Assembly (NCBI GenBank): GCA_029256485.1
Contig: JAQSXU010000106.1
Span: 1 to 11,285 of the forward strand
Source of the DNA: Clostridiaceae bacterium
Lineage (GTDB): Bacteria > Bacillota_A > Clostridia > Clostridiales > Clostridiaceae
Direction of reading: 5' to 3'
Length of the DNA: 11,285 nt
The notes beneath the pieces were generated by a model. That model made no database searches. It was not told where the DNA came from and saw nothing but the letters and a program-made list of their open reading frames with translations. Shown in pieces: positions 1 through 6,552 of the stretch (position 1 is its first letter; each line of letters starts with the position of its first letter). The position numbers and the translations under genes were made by a program.

Positions 1-51
1 ACTACATTAATATAGAATTAAACAAACATAAAATTATGGAGGGTGAAATAT

Positions 52-300
52 ATGAATAAAACTACAAACAATCTTCAAGATATATTTTTAAATAGTGCTA
101 GAAAATGTAAAATAGCAGTAACTGTTTATTTAACAAATGGATTTCAGTTAAAGGGTAATGTTAAAGGTTTTGATAGTTTCACAGTAGTATTGGATTGCGA
201 TGGAAGGCAAATGATGATATATAAGCATGCCATATCCACAATAACTCCATTTAAACCTGTGTTATTTACCAATAATGAAGAAGAAGAAATTCAAGGATAG
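52..300 (+). CDS. hfq: RNA chaperone Hfq
   Basis: Hfq forms a ring-shaped hexamer that binds small RNAs and mRNAs and helps them pair. The 82-residue protein has the expected Sm fold: an N-terminal helix at about residues 8-18, the Sm1 strands at about 21-50, and the Sm2 signature at 57-63, including Lys58-His59-Ala60, the KHA residues of the proximal RNA-binding pore. A basic patch (Arg17, Lys18, Lys20) sits where the rim arginines of enterobacterial Hfq lie. The tail is short and acidic (Glu-rich, residues 76-79), unlike the long disordered tail of E. coli Hfq. An in-frame GTG at 43 would add three residues, but it overlaps the GGAGG at 38-42, so ATG 52 (9 nt downstream) is chosen. A terminator follows directly. 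In related genomes the gene follows miaA, which lies outside this window. Family assignment is secure. Confidence 0.96.
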   Translation: MNKTTNNLQDIFLNSARKCKIAVTVYLTNGFQLKGNVKGFDSFTVVLDCDGRQMMIYKHAISTITPFKPVLFTNNEEEEIQG

Positions 301-326
301 GCCTCAGTTTGCCTATTCTTTTTTTA
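293..326 (+). terminator. Rho-independent terminator of hfq
   Basis: A ten-base-pair stem (293-302 with 311-320, one G-U pair) closes an eight-base loop and runs into a T tract at 319-325. The 5' arm overlaps the end of the hfq coding region, which is common for compact genes. It separates hfq from the next gene. Confidence 0.85.
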
Positions 327-358
327 TGTGCTATTATATATTTTGTTACTCATAAAAA

Positions 359-364
359 TATAAT
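359..364 (+). promoter_or_regulatory. Possible -10 element for the PLP enzyme gene
   Basis: A perfect TATAAT lies about 40 bases upstream of the start codon and downstream of the hfq terminator, where a promoter is needed. No good TTGACA-like box is seen 16-18 bases upstream, so this is a weak call. Confidence 0.35.
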
Positions 365-402
365 TTTAAAGTAACTTTCTTTAGGAGGAGGTCAAATAAT
401 AA

Positions 403-1695
403 ATGCTTAACATAACAAAGGACAATTTAAAAAGTGCATACGGCATAAGCGATACTGTAATAGAATTATATGAGAAAACTATGAAGGACATCATCAGTGA
501 GTTTAATGCATATGATGAAATTAGAGAATTTAACCAAATAAAGGTTTTAAAGGCATTCCAAGATGAGAGAATAAGTGACTCACATTTTACCAATTCTTCT
601 GGTTATGGCTATGGTGATATAGGAAGAGACTCTCTTGACAAGGTATATGCTAGAATATTTAATACTGAATCTGCTTTAGTAAGACCTCATTTTGTTAATG
701 GAACACACGCTTTAGGAGCAGCCCTTTTTGGCAATTTAAGGCCTGGTGATACTCTGCTTTCTGTATGCGGAAAACCATATGATACTTTACATAACATTAT
801 AGGAATTAGTGGTAAAAACAACATTGGTTCTTTAAAAGAATATGGCATTAAATATAAACAGGTGGATTTAACTGCAGAAGGTAAAATAGATTTCAAAGAA
901 ATTAGACAAGAGTTGACGTCTGACAGCAATATTAAAATTGTTCATATACAACGTTCCACAGGCTATGGCTGGAGAAAATCCTTACTTATTTCAGAAATAA
1001 AGGAAATAATAGATTTTGTAAAGAAAATTAAACCAAATGTTATTTGCTTTGTAGATAATTGTTATGGTGAATTCATTGACGCTAAGGAACCTACTGAAGT
1101 AGGAGCAGACTTAATTGCTGGTTCTTTGATAAAAAATATTGGTGGTGGAATAGCCCCAACTGGCGGATATATTGCAGGTAAAGAGGAATATGTACTACAA
1201 GCCTCTTATAGACTAACAGTTCCCGGAATAGGAGGGGAGTGTGGTTCTACTTTTGGGGTAATGAGGCTTTTATATCAAGGGTTATTTTTTGCTCCACACG
1301 TTTCTATTGAAGCTTTAAAGGGTGCTATTTTCTGTGCAAGACTCATGGAGCTTGCTGGTTTTGAAGTACTGCCTAAGTATACAGATAAAAGAAGTGATAT
1401 AATTCAATCCATTAAATTTTATGATAAAAACAAATTGATAAGCTTTTGCAAGGGTATACAGAAGGGCTCCCCCATTGATTCATTTGTTCAATGTGAGCCA
1501 TGGGATATGCCAGGTTATGAAGATCAGGTAATAATGGCTGCAGGAGCATTTATACAAGGAGCTTCCATTGAACTTTCGGCTGATGCGCCAATAAGAGAGC
1601 CTTATATAGCCTATCTGCAAGGCGGGTTAAATTTTGATCATGCAAAAATAGGAATATTAATTGCTCTTTCAGAAGTTTTAAAAAGTACAAAATAG
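403..1695 (+). CDS. ynbB: PLP-dependent methionine gamma-lyase-like / aluminium resistance family protein
   Basis: This 430-residue protein belongs to the PLP-dependent fold-type I family annotated as 'aluminium resistance protein' or 'methionine gamma-lyase family protein', of which B. subtilis YnbB is a member. The family's substrate is not firmly established, so cysteine/methionine C-S lyase activity is only an inference from fold similarity. Visible landmarks are a Tyr/Gly-rich stretch at 67-74, Asp218 in the VDNCYGEF block (expected to contact the pyridine nitrogen) and Lys244 in SLIKNIGGG (expected Schiff-base lysine), followed by a Gly-rich segment. Length is normal for the family. A very strong ribosome binding site (AGGAGGAGG, 383-391) precedes ATG 403. 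Placement next to hfq and lexA is typical of clostridia. It appears to be transcribed alone, between two terminators. Confidence 0.88.
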   Translation: MLNITKDNLKSAYGISDTVIELYEKTMKDIISEFNAYDEIREFNQIKVLKAFQDERISDSHFTNSSGYGYGDIGRDSLDKVYARIFNTESALVRPHFVNGTHALGAALFGNLRPGDTLLSVCGKPYDTLHNIIGISGKNNIGSLKEYGIKYKQVDLTAEGKIDFKEIRQELTSDSNIKIVHIQRSTGYGWRKSLLISEIKEIIDFVKKIKPNVICFVDNCYGEFIDAKEPTEVGADLIAGSLIKNIGGGIAPTGGYIAGKEEYVLQASYRLTVPGIGGECGSTFGVMRLLYQGLFFAPHVSIEALKGAIFCARLMELAGFEVLPKYTDKRSDIIQSIKFYDKNKLISFCKGIQKGSPIDSFVQCEPWDMPGYEDQVIMAAGAFIQGASIELSADAPIREPYIAYLQGGLNFDHAKIGILIALSEVLKSTK

Positions 1696-1698
1696 ATA

Positions 1699-1735
1699 AA
1701 AGGAAAACTGCTTGTTTTATAAGCAGCTTTCCTTT
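1699..1735. terminator. Bidirectional terminator between ynbB and lexA
   Basis: A 15-position stem (1699-1713 with 1721-1735) with one A-C mismatch and a seven-base loop. The outer part is A-rich on the left and T-rich on the right, so it can serve both the + strand gene and the convergent lexA. Confidence 0.8.
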
Positions 1736-1740
1736 ATTAA

Positions 1741-2352
1741 TTATTTATAATCTCTAAATAATCCAATCAACTTGCCAAGTATTTGACAGTCATTTACTAT
1801 TATTGGGTTCATAGTTTTATTTTCAGGTTGAAGACGTATATGATCCTTTTCTTTATAAAACCTTTTGATTGTGGCTTCATTTTCTATAAGTGCAACAACA
1901 ATTTCACCATTTTCTGCAGTATTCATTTGCTCAATAATTGCTAAATCGCCATTATAAATGCCGGCATCAATCATGCTTTCGCCTTTAACTTTAAGCATAA
2001 AAAGCTGATTATTGCTTTTTATATAATTGATAGGTATAGGAAAAGAATCCTCTATATTTTCTATTGCTAAAATTGGTTTTCCAGCAGTTACAGTTCCAAC
2101 AATAGGAATGTCCACTAACTCTTTTCTTATGGACGTTTCTTCCAAGACTTCTATAGCTCTTGGTTTAGTTGGATCTCTTCTGATTAATCCTTTTTTCTCT
2201 AATCTTGCTAAATGACCATGCACAGTAGATGTAGAACTCAGGCCTACAGCGCTGCAGATTTCTCTAACAGAAGGTGGATAACCTTTTAAATGTATTTGAC
2301 TTTTTATGTAATCATATATTTCCTTTTGTTTCGAAATTTTAGGTTCGGTCAT
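1741..2352 (-). CDS. lexA: LexA, SOS response repressor
   Basis: LexA represses DNA-damage genes and cleaves itself when stimulated by RecA filaments. The 203-residue protein has an N-terminal winged helix-turn-helix (about 1-70, with the recognition region near [14 protein letters not shown], 39-52) and a C-terminal S24 peptidase-like domain. The whole self-cleavage apparatus is present: the scissile Ala90-Gly91 pair, the nucleophile Ser126 in the KGESM motif, and the general base Lys163 in ATIKRF. Length matches the usual 200-210 residues. The start at 2352 is supported by a GAGG ribosome binding site 9 bases upstream. Its promoter carries a LexA box, so it is very probably autoregulated. 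It is convergent with the PLP enzyme gene and divergent from the Cys-rich protein gene. Confidence 0.97.
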   Translation of the reverse strand: MTEPKISKQKEIYDYIKSQIHLKGYPPSVREICSAVGLSSTSTVHGHLARLEKKGLIRRDPTKPRAIEVLEETSIRKELVDIPIVGTVTAGKPILAIENIEDSFPIPINYIKSNNQLFMLKVKGESMIDAGIYNGDLAIIEQMNTAENGEIVVALIENEATIKRFYKEKDHIRLQPENKTMNPIIVNDCQILGKLIGLFRDYK

Positions 2353-2380
2353 ACATCAACACCTCACAATCCTTAAGGCA

Positions 2381-2409
2381 ATTATACCACATAAAACAGC
2401 AAACATCAA
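2381..2409 (-). promoter_or_regulatory. Sigma-A type promoter of lexA
   Basis: On the - strand, TTGATG (2409-2404) and TATAAT (2386-2381) are separated by exactly 17 bases. A TG dinucleotide makes it an extended -10. Transcription would start near 2374, giving a leader of about 22 bases. Confidence 0.8.
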
Positions 2410-2420
2410 ACTTATGTTCT
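2407..2420 (-). promoter_or_regulatory. LexA operator (SOS box) over the lexA -35
   Basis: Read on the - strand the site is AGAACATAAGTTTG, whose core GAAC-N4-GTTT fits the Gram-positive LexA (DinR) box GAAC-N4-GTTC with one change. It overlaps the -35 hexamer of the lexA promoter, so binding should block transcription. Confidence 0.8.
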
Positions 2421-2459
2421 TATAAGGAAAATCGTTCATTTCATTTAAACAATATATAA

Positions 2460-2488
2460 TTGATAAAAATCTACTACTTTGATATAAT
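2460..2488 (+). promoter_or_regulatory. Sigma-A promoter of the Cys-rich protein gene
   Basis: TTGATA (2460-2465) and TATAAT (2483-2488) are spaced by exactly 17 bases, and the start codon lies 35 bases downstream of the -10. The lexA operator ends 40 bases upstream of this -35, so direct repression by LexA is not obvious. Confidence 0.75.
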
Positions 2489-2523
2489 AGACAAGAAAAT
2501 AAACAAAGTTAGAGGGATAAAGT

Positions 2524-2988
2524 ATGAAAGAAAAAAAGTGTATATTTGATGATAATAAATTCTGCGATGATTGCGGAAAATGTGATGTTTGTGATTTAGA
2601 CCCAAATAAAAAATGCAACAACTGCGGTAAATGTTTAGAAGAGCAGGGGATAGATATAAAAGCAATTAAAATAGACGAAATTATTGAAGATGAAAAGTAT
2701 GCAAATGAAATTCAACATGAAGAAGCTAATTTAGAAGCAGATTCAGATGATAACGGCAATGATGATTATTCTAATAATGAATATTTAGATGATGATTACT
2801 CAAATGAAGATAATAACGATGATTATCACGATGAGGATTATGTTGACGTCATGGATATGAATGTGGAATTTATCGATGATATTAATGGACTAAATGAGGT
2901 GTTAGAAGATAACACTAAGTCAGATAATTTATTTGAAGAAAAATTCCCTGGATTAATAAAATTTAAGCCGTCAAAATATAAAAATTAA
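2524..2988 (+). CDS. Hypothetical protein: N-terminal cysteine cluster plus long acidic region
   Basis: I do not recognise a named family. The 154-residue protein has eight cysteines, all in the first 37 residues: Cys6, then Cys14, 17, 20 and 23 spaced by two, then Cys31, 34 and 37. Two of these blocks read CxxCGKC, which looks like a metal-binding (zinc or Fe-S) module. From about residue 48 to 135 the protein is extremely acidic (about 34 Asp/Glu in 90 residues, many in DD pairs, with Asn and Tyr), with no hydrophobic core, so it is probably disordered. A short C-terminal part (PGLIKFKPSKYKN) becomes basic. No signal peptide or membrane segment is seen. The start has an AGAGGG ribosome binding site 7-8 bases upstream and a clear promoter of its own. 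It is divergent from lexA. A metal-sensing or protein/nucleic-acid-competing role can only be guessed. Confidence 0.82.
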   Translation: MKEKKCIFDDNKFCDDCGKCDVCDLDPNKKCNNCGKCLEEQGIDIKAIKIDEIIEDEKYANEIQHEEANLEADSDDNGNDDYSNNEYLDDDYSNEDNNDDYHDEDYVDVMDMNVEFIDDINGLNEVLEDNTKSDNLFEEKFPGLIKFKPSKYKN

Positions 2989-2993
2989 TAAAC

Positions 2994-3024
2994 AAAAGCA
3001 TGGCATTAAATTGACCATGCTTTT
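2994..3024. terminator. Bidirectional terminator between the Cys-rich gene and xer
   Basis: A ten-base-pair perfect stem (2994-3003 with 3015-3024) with an 11-base loop. The A-rich left flank and T-rich right flank allow function in both directions, as expected between convergent genes. Confidence 0.82.
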
Positions 3025-3028
3025 TATT

Positions 3029-4015
3029 TTATTCTTCCTCATCGCTGAGAGGATTAGAATTTACAGCTTCTCTAAGTTTTTCATCATCGACATGTGTATA
3101 AATTTGAGTAGTTGAAACATTCTCATGTCCCAATATCTTTTGCAGACTTCTAATATCCACATTGCCATACTTATACATTAAAGTAGCAGCAGTATGGCGT
3201 AGTTTATGAGGAGTATATTTCTCTACATCCAAATCAGATTTTTTTAGATACTTTTTTAACATTAATTCAACAGATCTTTTATTAATTCTGGTATAATTCT
3301 TACTAATAAATAGGGCGCTCTTGTCCTTAATTTTGTCGAAATCTAAATTTCTCACTTGTAAATAACTATTTAATGCTTTAATACATGCGTTATTTAAATA
3401 CACCGTTCTTTCTTTATTACCCTTACCAATTACAGTGAGAGTATCTTCTTTTAAATTTGAAATATCAATTCCGCATAGCTCTGAAAGTCTTAATCCGCAA
3501 TTTAAAAATAGGGTGATAATGCAATAATCTCTTTCTTTATATTTGCCATCAATAGATCTAAGCAAACTCTTGCTTTCATCTAAAGTAAGATAGATAGGGT
3601 TTCTCTTACTTATTTTTGGAGATTCTAACTCAATGGCAGGGTTTTCATCTACTATTTTTGCTTTGCCCTGAAGATATTTAAAATATGACTTTAAAGTAGC
3701 TACTTTTCTAGCCCTAGCATAATTTCCATTATTTCTATAATTCTCAGCAAAGGCTATAAAGGCATATAAGTCCTGTAGACTTATATCTCTAATAAGCTTA
3801 TTATCAATATCATTGATTTTTATGGTCTCAAAGCTATCTGTTTGTTTAGCTAGGCCTTTGTACAATTTTAAAAATCTAAAGAACATTGTCAAATCAACTT
3901 TATAGCCATTTATAGTATTGCTGGATTTACCTCTGATCGTATCTAAATAATTTATAAAATCATTAACACTTCTTGGTAAATCCGGATCAAAAACATTTTT
4001 CAAATCATATTTCAT
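3029..4015 (-). CDS. xerC: Xer-family tyrosine recombinase
   Basis: This is a site-specific recombinase of the XerC/XerD type, which cuts and rejoins DNA through a covalent phosphotyrosine; Xer pairs resolve chromosome dimers at dif. The 328-residue protein has an N-terminal SAM-like core-binding domain (about 13-115, containing SSNTINGYKVDL) and a C-terminal catalytic domain (about 138-315). All catalytic residues are visible: Arg176 in GLRLSEL, Lys198 in GKGNKER, His270 and Arg273 in HKLRH, His297 in LGHEN, and the nucleophile Tyr306. It is 20-30 residues longer than typical XerC/XerD, with an acidic C-terminal tail. GGAGG at 4027-4023 sets the start. The dif-like site 592 bases upstream of its start suggests that this is the dimer-resolution enzyme. 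Whether it is the XerC or the XerD partner cannot be decided, so the gene symbol is provisional. Confidence 0.9.
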   Translation of the reverse strand: MKYDLKNVFDPDLPRSVNDFINYLDTIRGKSSNTINGYKVDLTMFFRFLKLYKGLAKQTDSFETIKINDIDNKLIRDISLQDLYAFIAFAENYRNNGNYARARKVATLKSYFKYLQGKAKIVDENPAIELESPKISKRNPIYLTLDESKSLLRSIDGKYKERDYCIITLFLNCGLRLSELCGIDISNLKEDTLTVIGKGNKERTVYLNNACIKALNSYLQVRNLDFDKIKDKSALFISKNYTRINKRSVELMLKKYLKKSDLDVEKYTPHKLRHTAATLMYKYGNVDIRSLQKILGHENVSTTQIYTHVDDEKLREAVNSNPLSDEEE

Positions 4016-4053
4016 TATTTCGCCTCCATATTACAATAAAAAACAGGGTCAAC

Positions 4054-4088
4054 TTCGCTAAATGGTTATTTAGCGAATATAATATTCG
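4054..4088. repeat. Two overlapping palindromes in the xer leader
   Basis: The first is a perfect inverted repeat with ten-base arms TTCGCTAAAT (4054-4063) and ATTTAGCGAA (4068-4077) around GGTT. The second, with arms CGAATAT (4074-4080) and ATATTCG (4082-4088) around one base, shares its left arm with the end of the first. They lie 39-73 bases upstream of the xer start codon, so an operator or a leader-RNA switch for xer is plausible. No U tract follows directly, so this is not a simple terminator. Confidence 0.7.
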
Positions 4089-4132
4089 ACGTAGGGGAGC
4101 GAAAATCCTTCTTTTTTCAATAAATTTTTTAT

Positions 4133-4467
4133 TGGGTATAATAATGTTTCTCAAATATTTTATGTATAATAGCTGGCTATTTAAATTTTGTCTTATTTTT
4201 CTATACTATAGTTAGCAATTTGAATCCACATTTAGTGCATTTTATATATTTTGTCGATTTTATGATCATATGTTCCCTTCTAGTATCTTGATTTCAATTG
4301 AGAATGATATAGCAGTGAATAGGGCTGCATGGTAATATCTGTTATATTTTACATTTTATATTATTAATACAGTTATGCAAAAATAATTTTATAATGGGTT
4401 ATTAACACATGTTAATAATTATGGGTATAATTACCATAATCGTAACAGTTAACAGTCTGGGTATAAT
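4133..4467 (+). repeat. Three exact direct copies of TGGGTATAAT
   Basis: Identical 10-mers start at 4133, 4422 and 4458, all in the same orientation and followed by WA. Copies two and three are 36 bases apart. The tail resembles a -10 hexamer, but no matching -35 boxes were found. Function unknown. Confidence 0.65.
4399..4440. repeat. Pair of adjacent inverted repeats
   Basis: Arms TTATTAAC (4399-4406) and GTTAATAA (4411-4418) flank a four-base loop. Directly adjoining, arms ATTATGG (4418-4424) and CCATAAT (4434-4440) enclose one TGGGTATAAT copy. Both are perfect but AT-rich. Confidence 0.55.
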
Positions 4468-4606
4468 TATGTTGATTCATTTTTAGATATTACATTACAT
4501 TTTTTGACATTGCCCCTTTTTATATATTTATTATATTTTTAGAATATCTACAAGCTAACTTTTCTACTCTTGAAATTTATTATTTTTCATATTTTTATTT
4601 CAGTTA

Positions 4607-4634
4607 ATTATCTATAATATATATTATGTAAACT
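4607..4634 (+). other. dif: dif-like chromosome dimer resolution site
   Basis: The 28-base site splits into a left (XerC) arm ATTATCTATAA, a six-base centre TATATA and a right (XerD) arm TTATGTAAACT. Compared by hand with the B. subtilis dif as I recall it, 24 of 28 positions match, including the whole centre and the whole XerD arm; all four differences are in the XerC arm, which is also the more variable arm in known dif sites. It lies in a gene-free region, 27 bases from the purB terminator and near a Xer recombinase gene. Gene orientation changes around it, as expected at a replication terminus. Confidence 0.85.
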
Positions 4635-4660
4635 TCATAATATATATTGTTTTAATATAA

Positions 4661-4695
4661 AATAGAAAAAGCACGAAGTAAGCTTTACTTCATGC
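4661..4695 (-). terminator. Terminator of purB
   Basis: An 11-pair stem (4671-4681 with 4685-4695). The single imperfect pair is C-A on the + strand but a G-U wobble in - strand RNA, followed on that strand by TTTTTCTATT. This identifies it as a - strand terminator. Confidence 0.85.
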
Positions 4696-4720
4696 TCTAA
4701 TTAAAATATTTTATTTTTTA

Positions 4721-6151
4721 TTATACATTTATTTCTGCTTCAATGCCAAGACTTTCTTTATTTGACTCCAGCAAAGGTTTTACTTGTTCAGCTATAAAAT
4801 CATCAACTTGACCTGCAGCTCTTCCAGTAAATTTTTTTGGATCAATTAAAGACAATATTTCCTCTCTTGAAAGTCCAAAGGATTTATCATTAATTATTCT
4901 TGCAATTAAGTCGTTATTCAGTCCTAACTCCTTAACCCTCTTTCCGGCTTCCATAGAATGCATTCTAATTTTTTCATGAAGATCCTGTCTGTCTCCACCT
5001 CTTTTTACACATTCCATTAGAATATTTTCTGTAGCCATAAATGGTAATTCATTATTGACATGAGATTCAATAACCTTGTCATATACTACTAAATTGCTGC
5101 TTATGTTTAAATACAAGCTAAGCACTCCGTCTAAAGCAAGAAAAGCTTCAGGAACTGCTATTCTCTTATTAGCAGAATCATCAAGAGTCCTTTCAAACCA
5201 CTGTGTTGCTGCTGTTATAGCTGGATTTAATGAGTTGACAATTATATATCTGGATAAAGCTCCTAATCGCTCACTTCTCATTGGATTTCTCTTATATGCC
5301 ATAGCAGATGATCCTATTTGATTTTTTTCAAATGGCTCTTCTATTTCCTTCATGCTTTGAAGAAGCCTAATGTCATTACTAAACTTATAAGCACTTTGCG
5401 CAATTTCAGAAATAGTATTTAGTATTATTGAATCAACTTTTCTAGGATATGTTTGGCCTGTAACCATAAATTCTTTACTAAACTCCATTTTATTTGTAAC
5501 TATCTTATCTAGCTTTTTTACAAGCTCTTCGTTACCATTAAATAGTTCCATAAAACTTGCTTGGGTACCTGTAGTTCCCTTAACACCCCTAAATCTCAAA
5601 TTATCAATAACATATTCTAAATTTTCAACATCAAGGAGTAAATCTTGAATCCACAGTGTAGCTCTTTTTCCAACAGTTGTTAACTGAGCTGGTTGAAAAT
5701 GAGTAAAACCTAAAGTAGGCAATTCTTTGTATGTTACAGCAAACTTTGATAAAGCATTTATCACATTTATAACTTTTTTCTTAATTAAAAGCATTGCTTC
5801 TCTCATTATAATTAAATCTGTATTATCCCCAACGTAACAGCTTGTTGCTCCAAGATGAATTATGCCCTTTGCACTTGGGCATTGAACTCCATAGGCATAC
5901 ACATGGCTCATTACATCATGTCTTACAACCTTTTCTCTTTCCTCTGCAACTTCATAATTTATATTATCTTTATAAGCTTTGAGTTCATTTATTTGTTCTT
6001 CAGTTATCGGTAGTCCTAATTCCCTCTCCCCTTCAGCTAAAGCTATCCATAATCTTCTCCAGGTTTTAAATTTCATTTCCTCTGAAAATAAATAGCTCAT
6101 TTCTTTAGAAGCATACCTAGTATTCAGTGGAGTATTATATATATTTCTCAT
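4721..6151 (-). CDS. purB: Adenylosuccinate lyase
   Basis: PurB carries out two beta-eliminations that release fumarate: SAICAR to AICAR, and adenylosuccinate to AMP, in purine synthesis. The 476-residue protein belongs to the fumarase/aspartase superfamily. Landmarks are the TSCYVGDNTDL block (about 103-113), His151 in THFQPAQ (expected general acid), and the signature loop GSSAMAYKRNP at about 280-290 with the catalytic serine. Human-type PurB normally has Pro where this loop has Ala. At 476 residues it is longer than the ~430-residue B. subtilis enzyme, and stretches such as WFERTLDDSAN and ELPFMATENI resemble animal ADSL as I recall it. A start at 6199 would add 16 residues, but AAGGAGA (6167-6161) lies inside that extension, 9 bases before ATG 6151, so 6151 is chosen. 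It is not next to other purine genes. Confidence 0.95.
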   Translation of the reverse strand: MRNIYNTPLNTRYASKEMSYLFSEEMKFKTWRRLWIALAEGERELGLPITEEQINELKAYKDNINYEVAEEREKVVRHDVMSHVYAYGVQCPSAKGIIHLGATSCYVGDNTDLIIMREAMLLIKKKVINVINALSKFAVTYKELPTLGFTHFQPAQLTTVGKRATLWIQDLLLDVENLEYVIDNLRFRGVKGTTGTQASFMELFNGNEELVKKLDKIVTNKMEFSKEFMVTGQTYPRKVDSIILNTISEIAQSAYKFSNDIRLLQSMKEIEEPFEKNQIGSSAMAYKRNPMRSERLGALSRYIIVNSLNPAITAATQWFERTLDDSANKRIAVPEAFLALDGVLSLYLNISSNLVVYDKVIESHVNNELPFMATENILMECVKRGGDRQDLHEKIRMHSMEAGKRVKELGLNNDLIARIINDKSFGLSREEILSLIDPKKFTGRAAGQVDDFIAEQVKPLLESNKESLGIEAEINV

Positions 6152-6203
6152 AATCAATTTTCTCCTTACGCATAATAATATGTATTCTGTATAATTCATT
6201 CAT

Positions 6204-6233
6204 ATTATAGCATATGTTATTTATTTTTGTATA
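6204..6233 (-). promoter_or_regulatory. Probable purB promoter
   Basis: On the - strand TATACA (6233-6228) and a perfect TATAAT (6209-6204) are 18 bases apart. The leader to ATG 6151 would be about 45 bases. The -35 is a weak match. Confidence 0.45.
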
Positions 6234-6273
6234 TATTTTGTTCGCCATTTTCCCTTTTTATTTATAAAATAAG

Positions 6274-6301
6274 TTCTATTTTAAATATTTTTAAATATAA
6301 T
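6274..6301 (+). promoter_or_regulatory. Possible promoter of the DUF378 gene
   Basis: A perfect TATAAT (6296-6301) lies 16 bases after a weak -35 (TTCTAT, 6274-6279) and 32 bases before the start codon. Confidence 0.4.
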
Positions 6302-6333
6302 CTATTAGGAAATAATATGTTTGGAGGACTTTA

Positions 6334-6552
6334 ATGTATAAATTAAATTTAATGGACAAAATTTCTTTTATACTTGTTATTTTAGGGGCTATAAACTGGG
6401 GATTAATAGGGTTATTCAATTTTAATCTAGTAGCTGCTATATTTGGCGAACCTGCTCCTATGATTGCAAGAATAATTTATATTTTAGTTGGTATTGCAGG
6501 ATTAAATATGATATTAACTTTAATTAAAATGAGAAATTCTACAAAGGTATAA
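6334..6552 (+). CDS. DUF378 family small membrane protein
   Basis: A 72-residue protein with two predicted membrane helices (about 9-31 and 42-63) joined by a short loop containing GEPAPMIAR. The pattern LVILGAINWGLIGLFNFNLV in the first helix is the hallmark of DUF378 (B. subtilis YuzA is a member); the biochemical role of this family is unknown. GGAGG at 6323-6327, six bases before the ATG, supports the start. It is the only + strand gene right of the dif-like site, divergent from purB and convergent with ptsH, so it is transcribed alone. Confidence 0.9.
   Translation: MYKLNLMDKISFILVILGAINWGLIGLFNFNLVAAIFGEPAPMIARIIYILVGIAGLNMILTLIKMRNSTKV

Larger units (their letters stand above)
4016..4606. 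other. Gene-free region between xer and the dif-like site
   Basis: Nearly 600 bases without a convincing gene. It contains two nested palindromes in the xer leader (4054-4088), three exact copies of TGGGTATAAT (4133, 4422, 4458), and two perfect inverted repeats at 4399-4440. Short hydrophobic reading frames at 4144-4215 and 4421-4486 lack ribosome binding sites. The rest is very AT-rich with no recognisable RNA family. Confidence 0.6.

Noticed and set aside
1..51. End of miaA before hfq
   Set aside because: The gene is expected there in clostridia, but these bases contain several stops and no identifiable coding end.
4144..4215. Small hydrophobic reading frame (23 codons) after the first TGGGTATAAT copy
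   Set aside because: No ribosome binding site; it is the tail of a longer frame that begins antisense inside xer.
4421..4486. 21-codon hydrophobic reading frame spanning two TGGGTATAAT copies
   Set aside because: No ribosome binding site and very AT-rich; the in-frame repeat explains the apparent peptide pattern.
4504..4537. TTGACA followed by TATATT as a promoter toward dif
   Set aside because: The spacing is 22 bases, too long, with no gene or clear RNA downstream.
4607..4650. Integrated mobile element using dif (IMEX-type phage or genomic island)
   Set aside because: The second core copy lacks an XerD arm, and housekeeping genes flank the site with no cargo between copies.
6234..6246. 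PurBox-like sequence (CGAAC on the - strand) upstream of purB
   Set aside because: Only about 10 of 13 consensus positions fit, and there is no second inverted box at the spacing that PurR needs.
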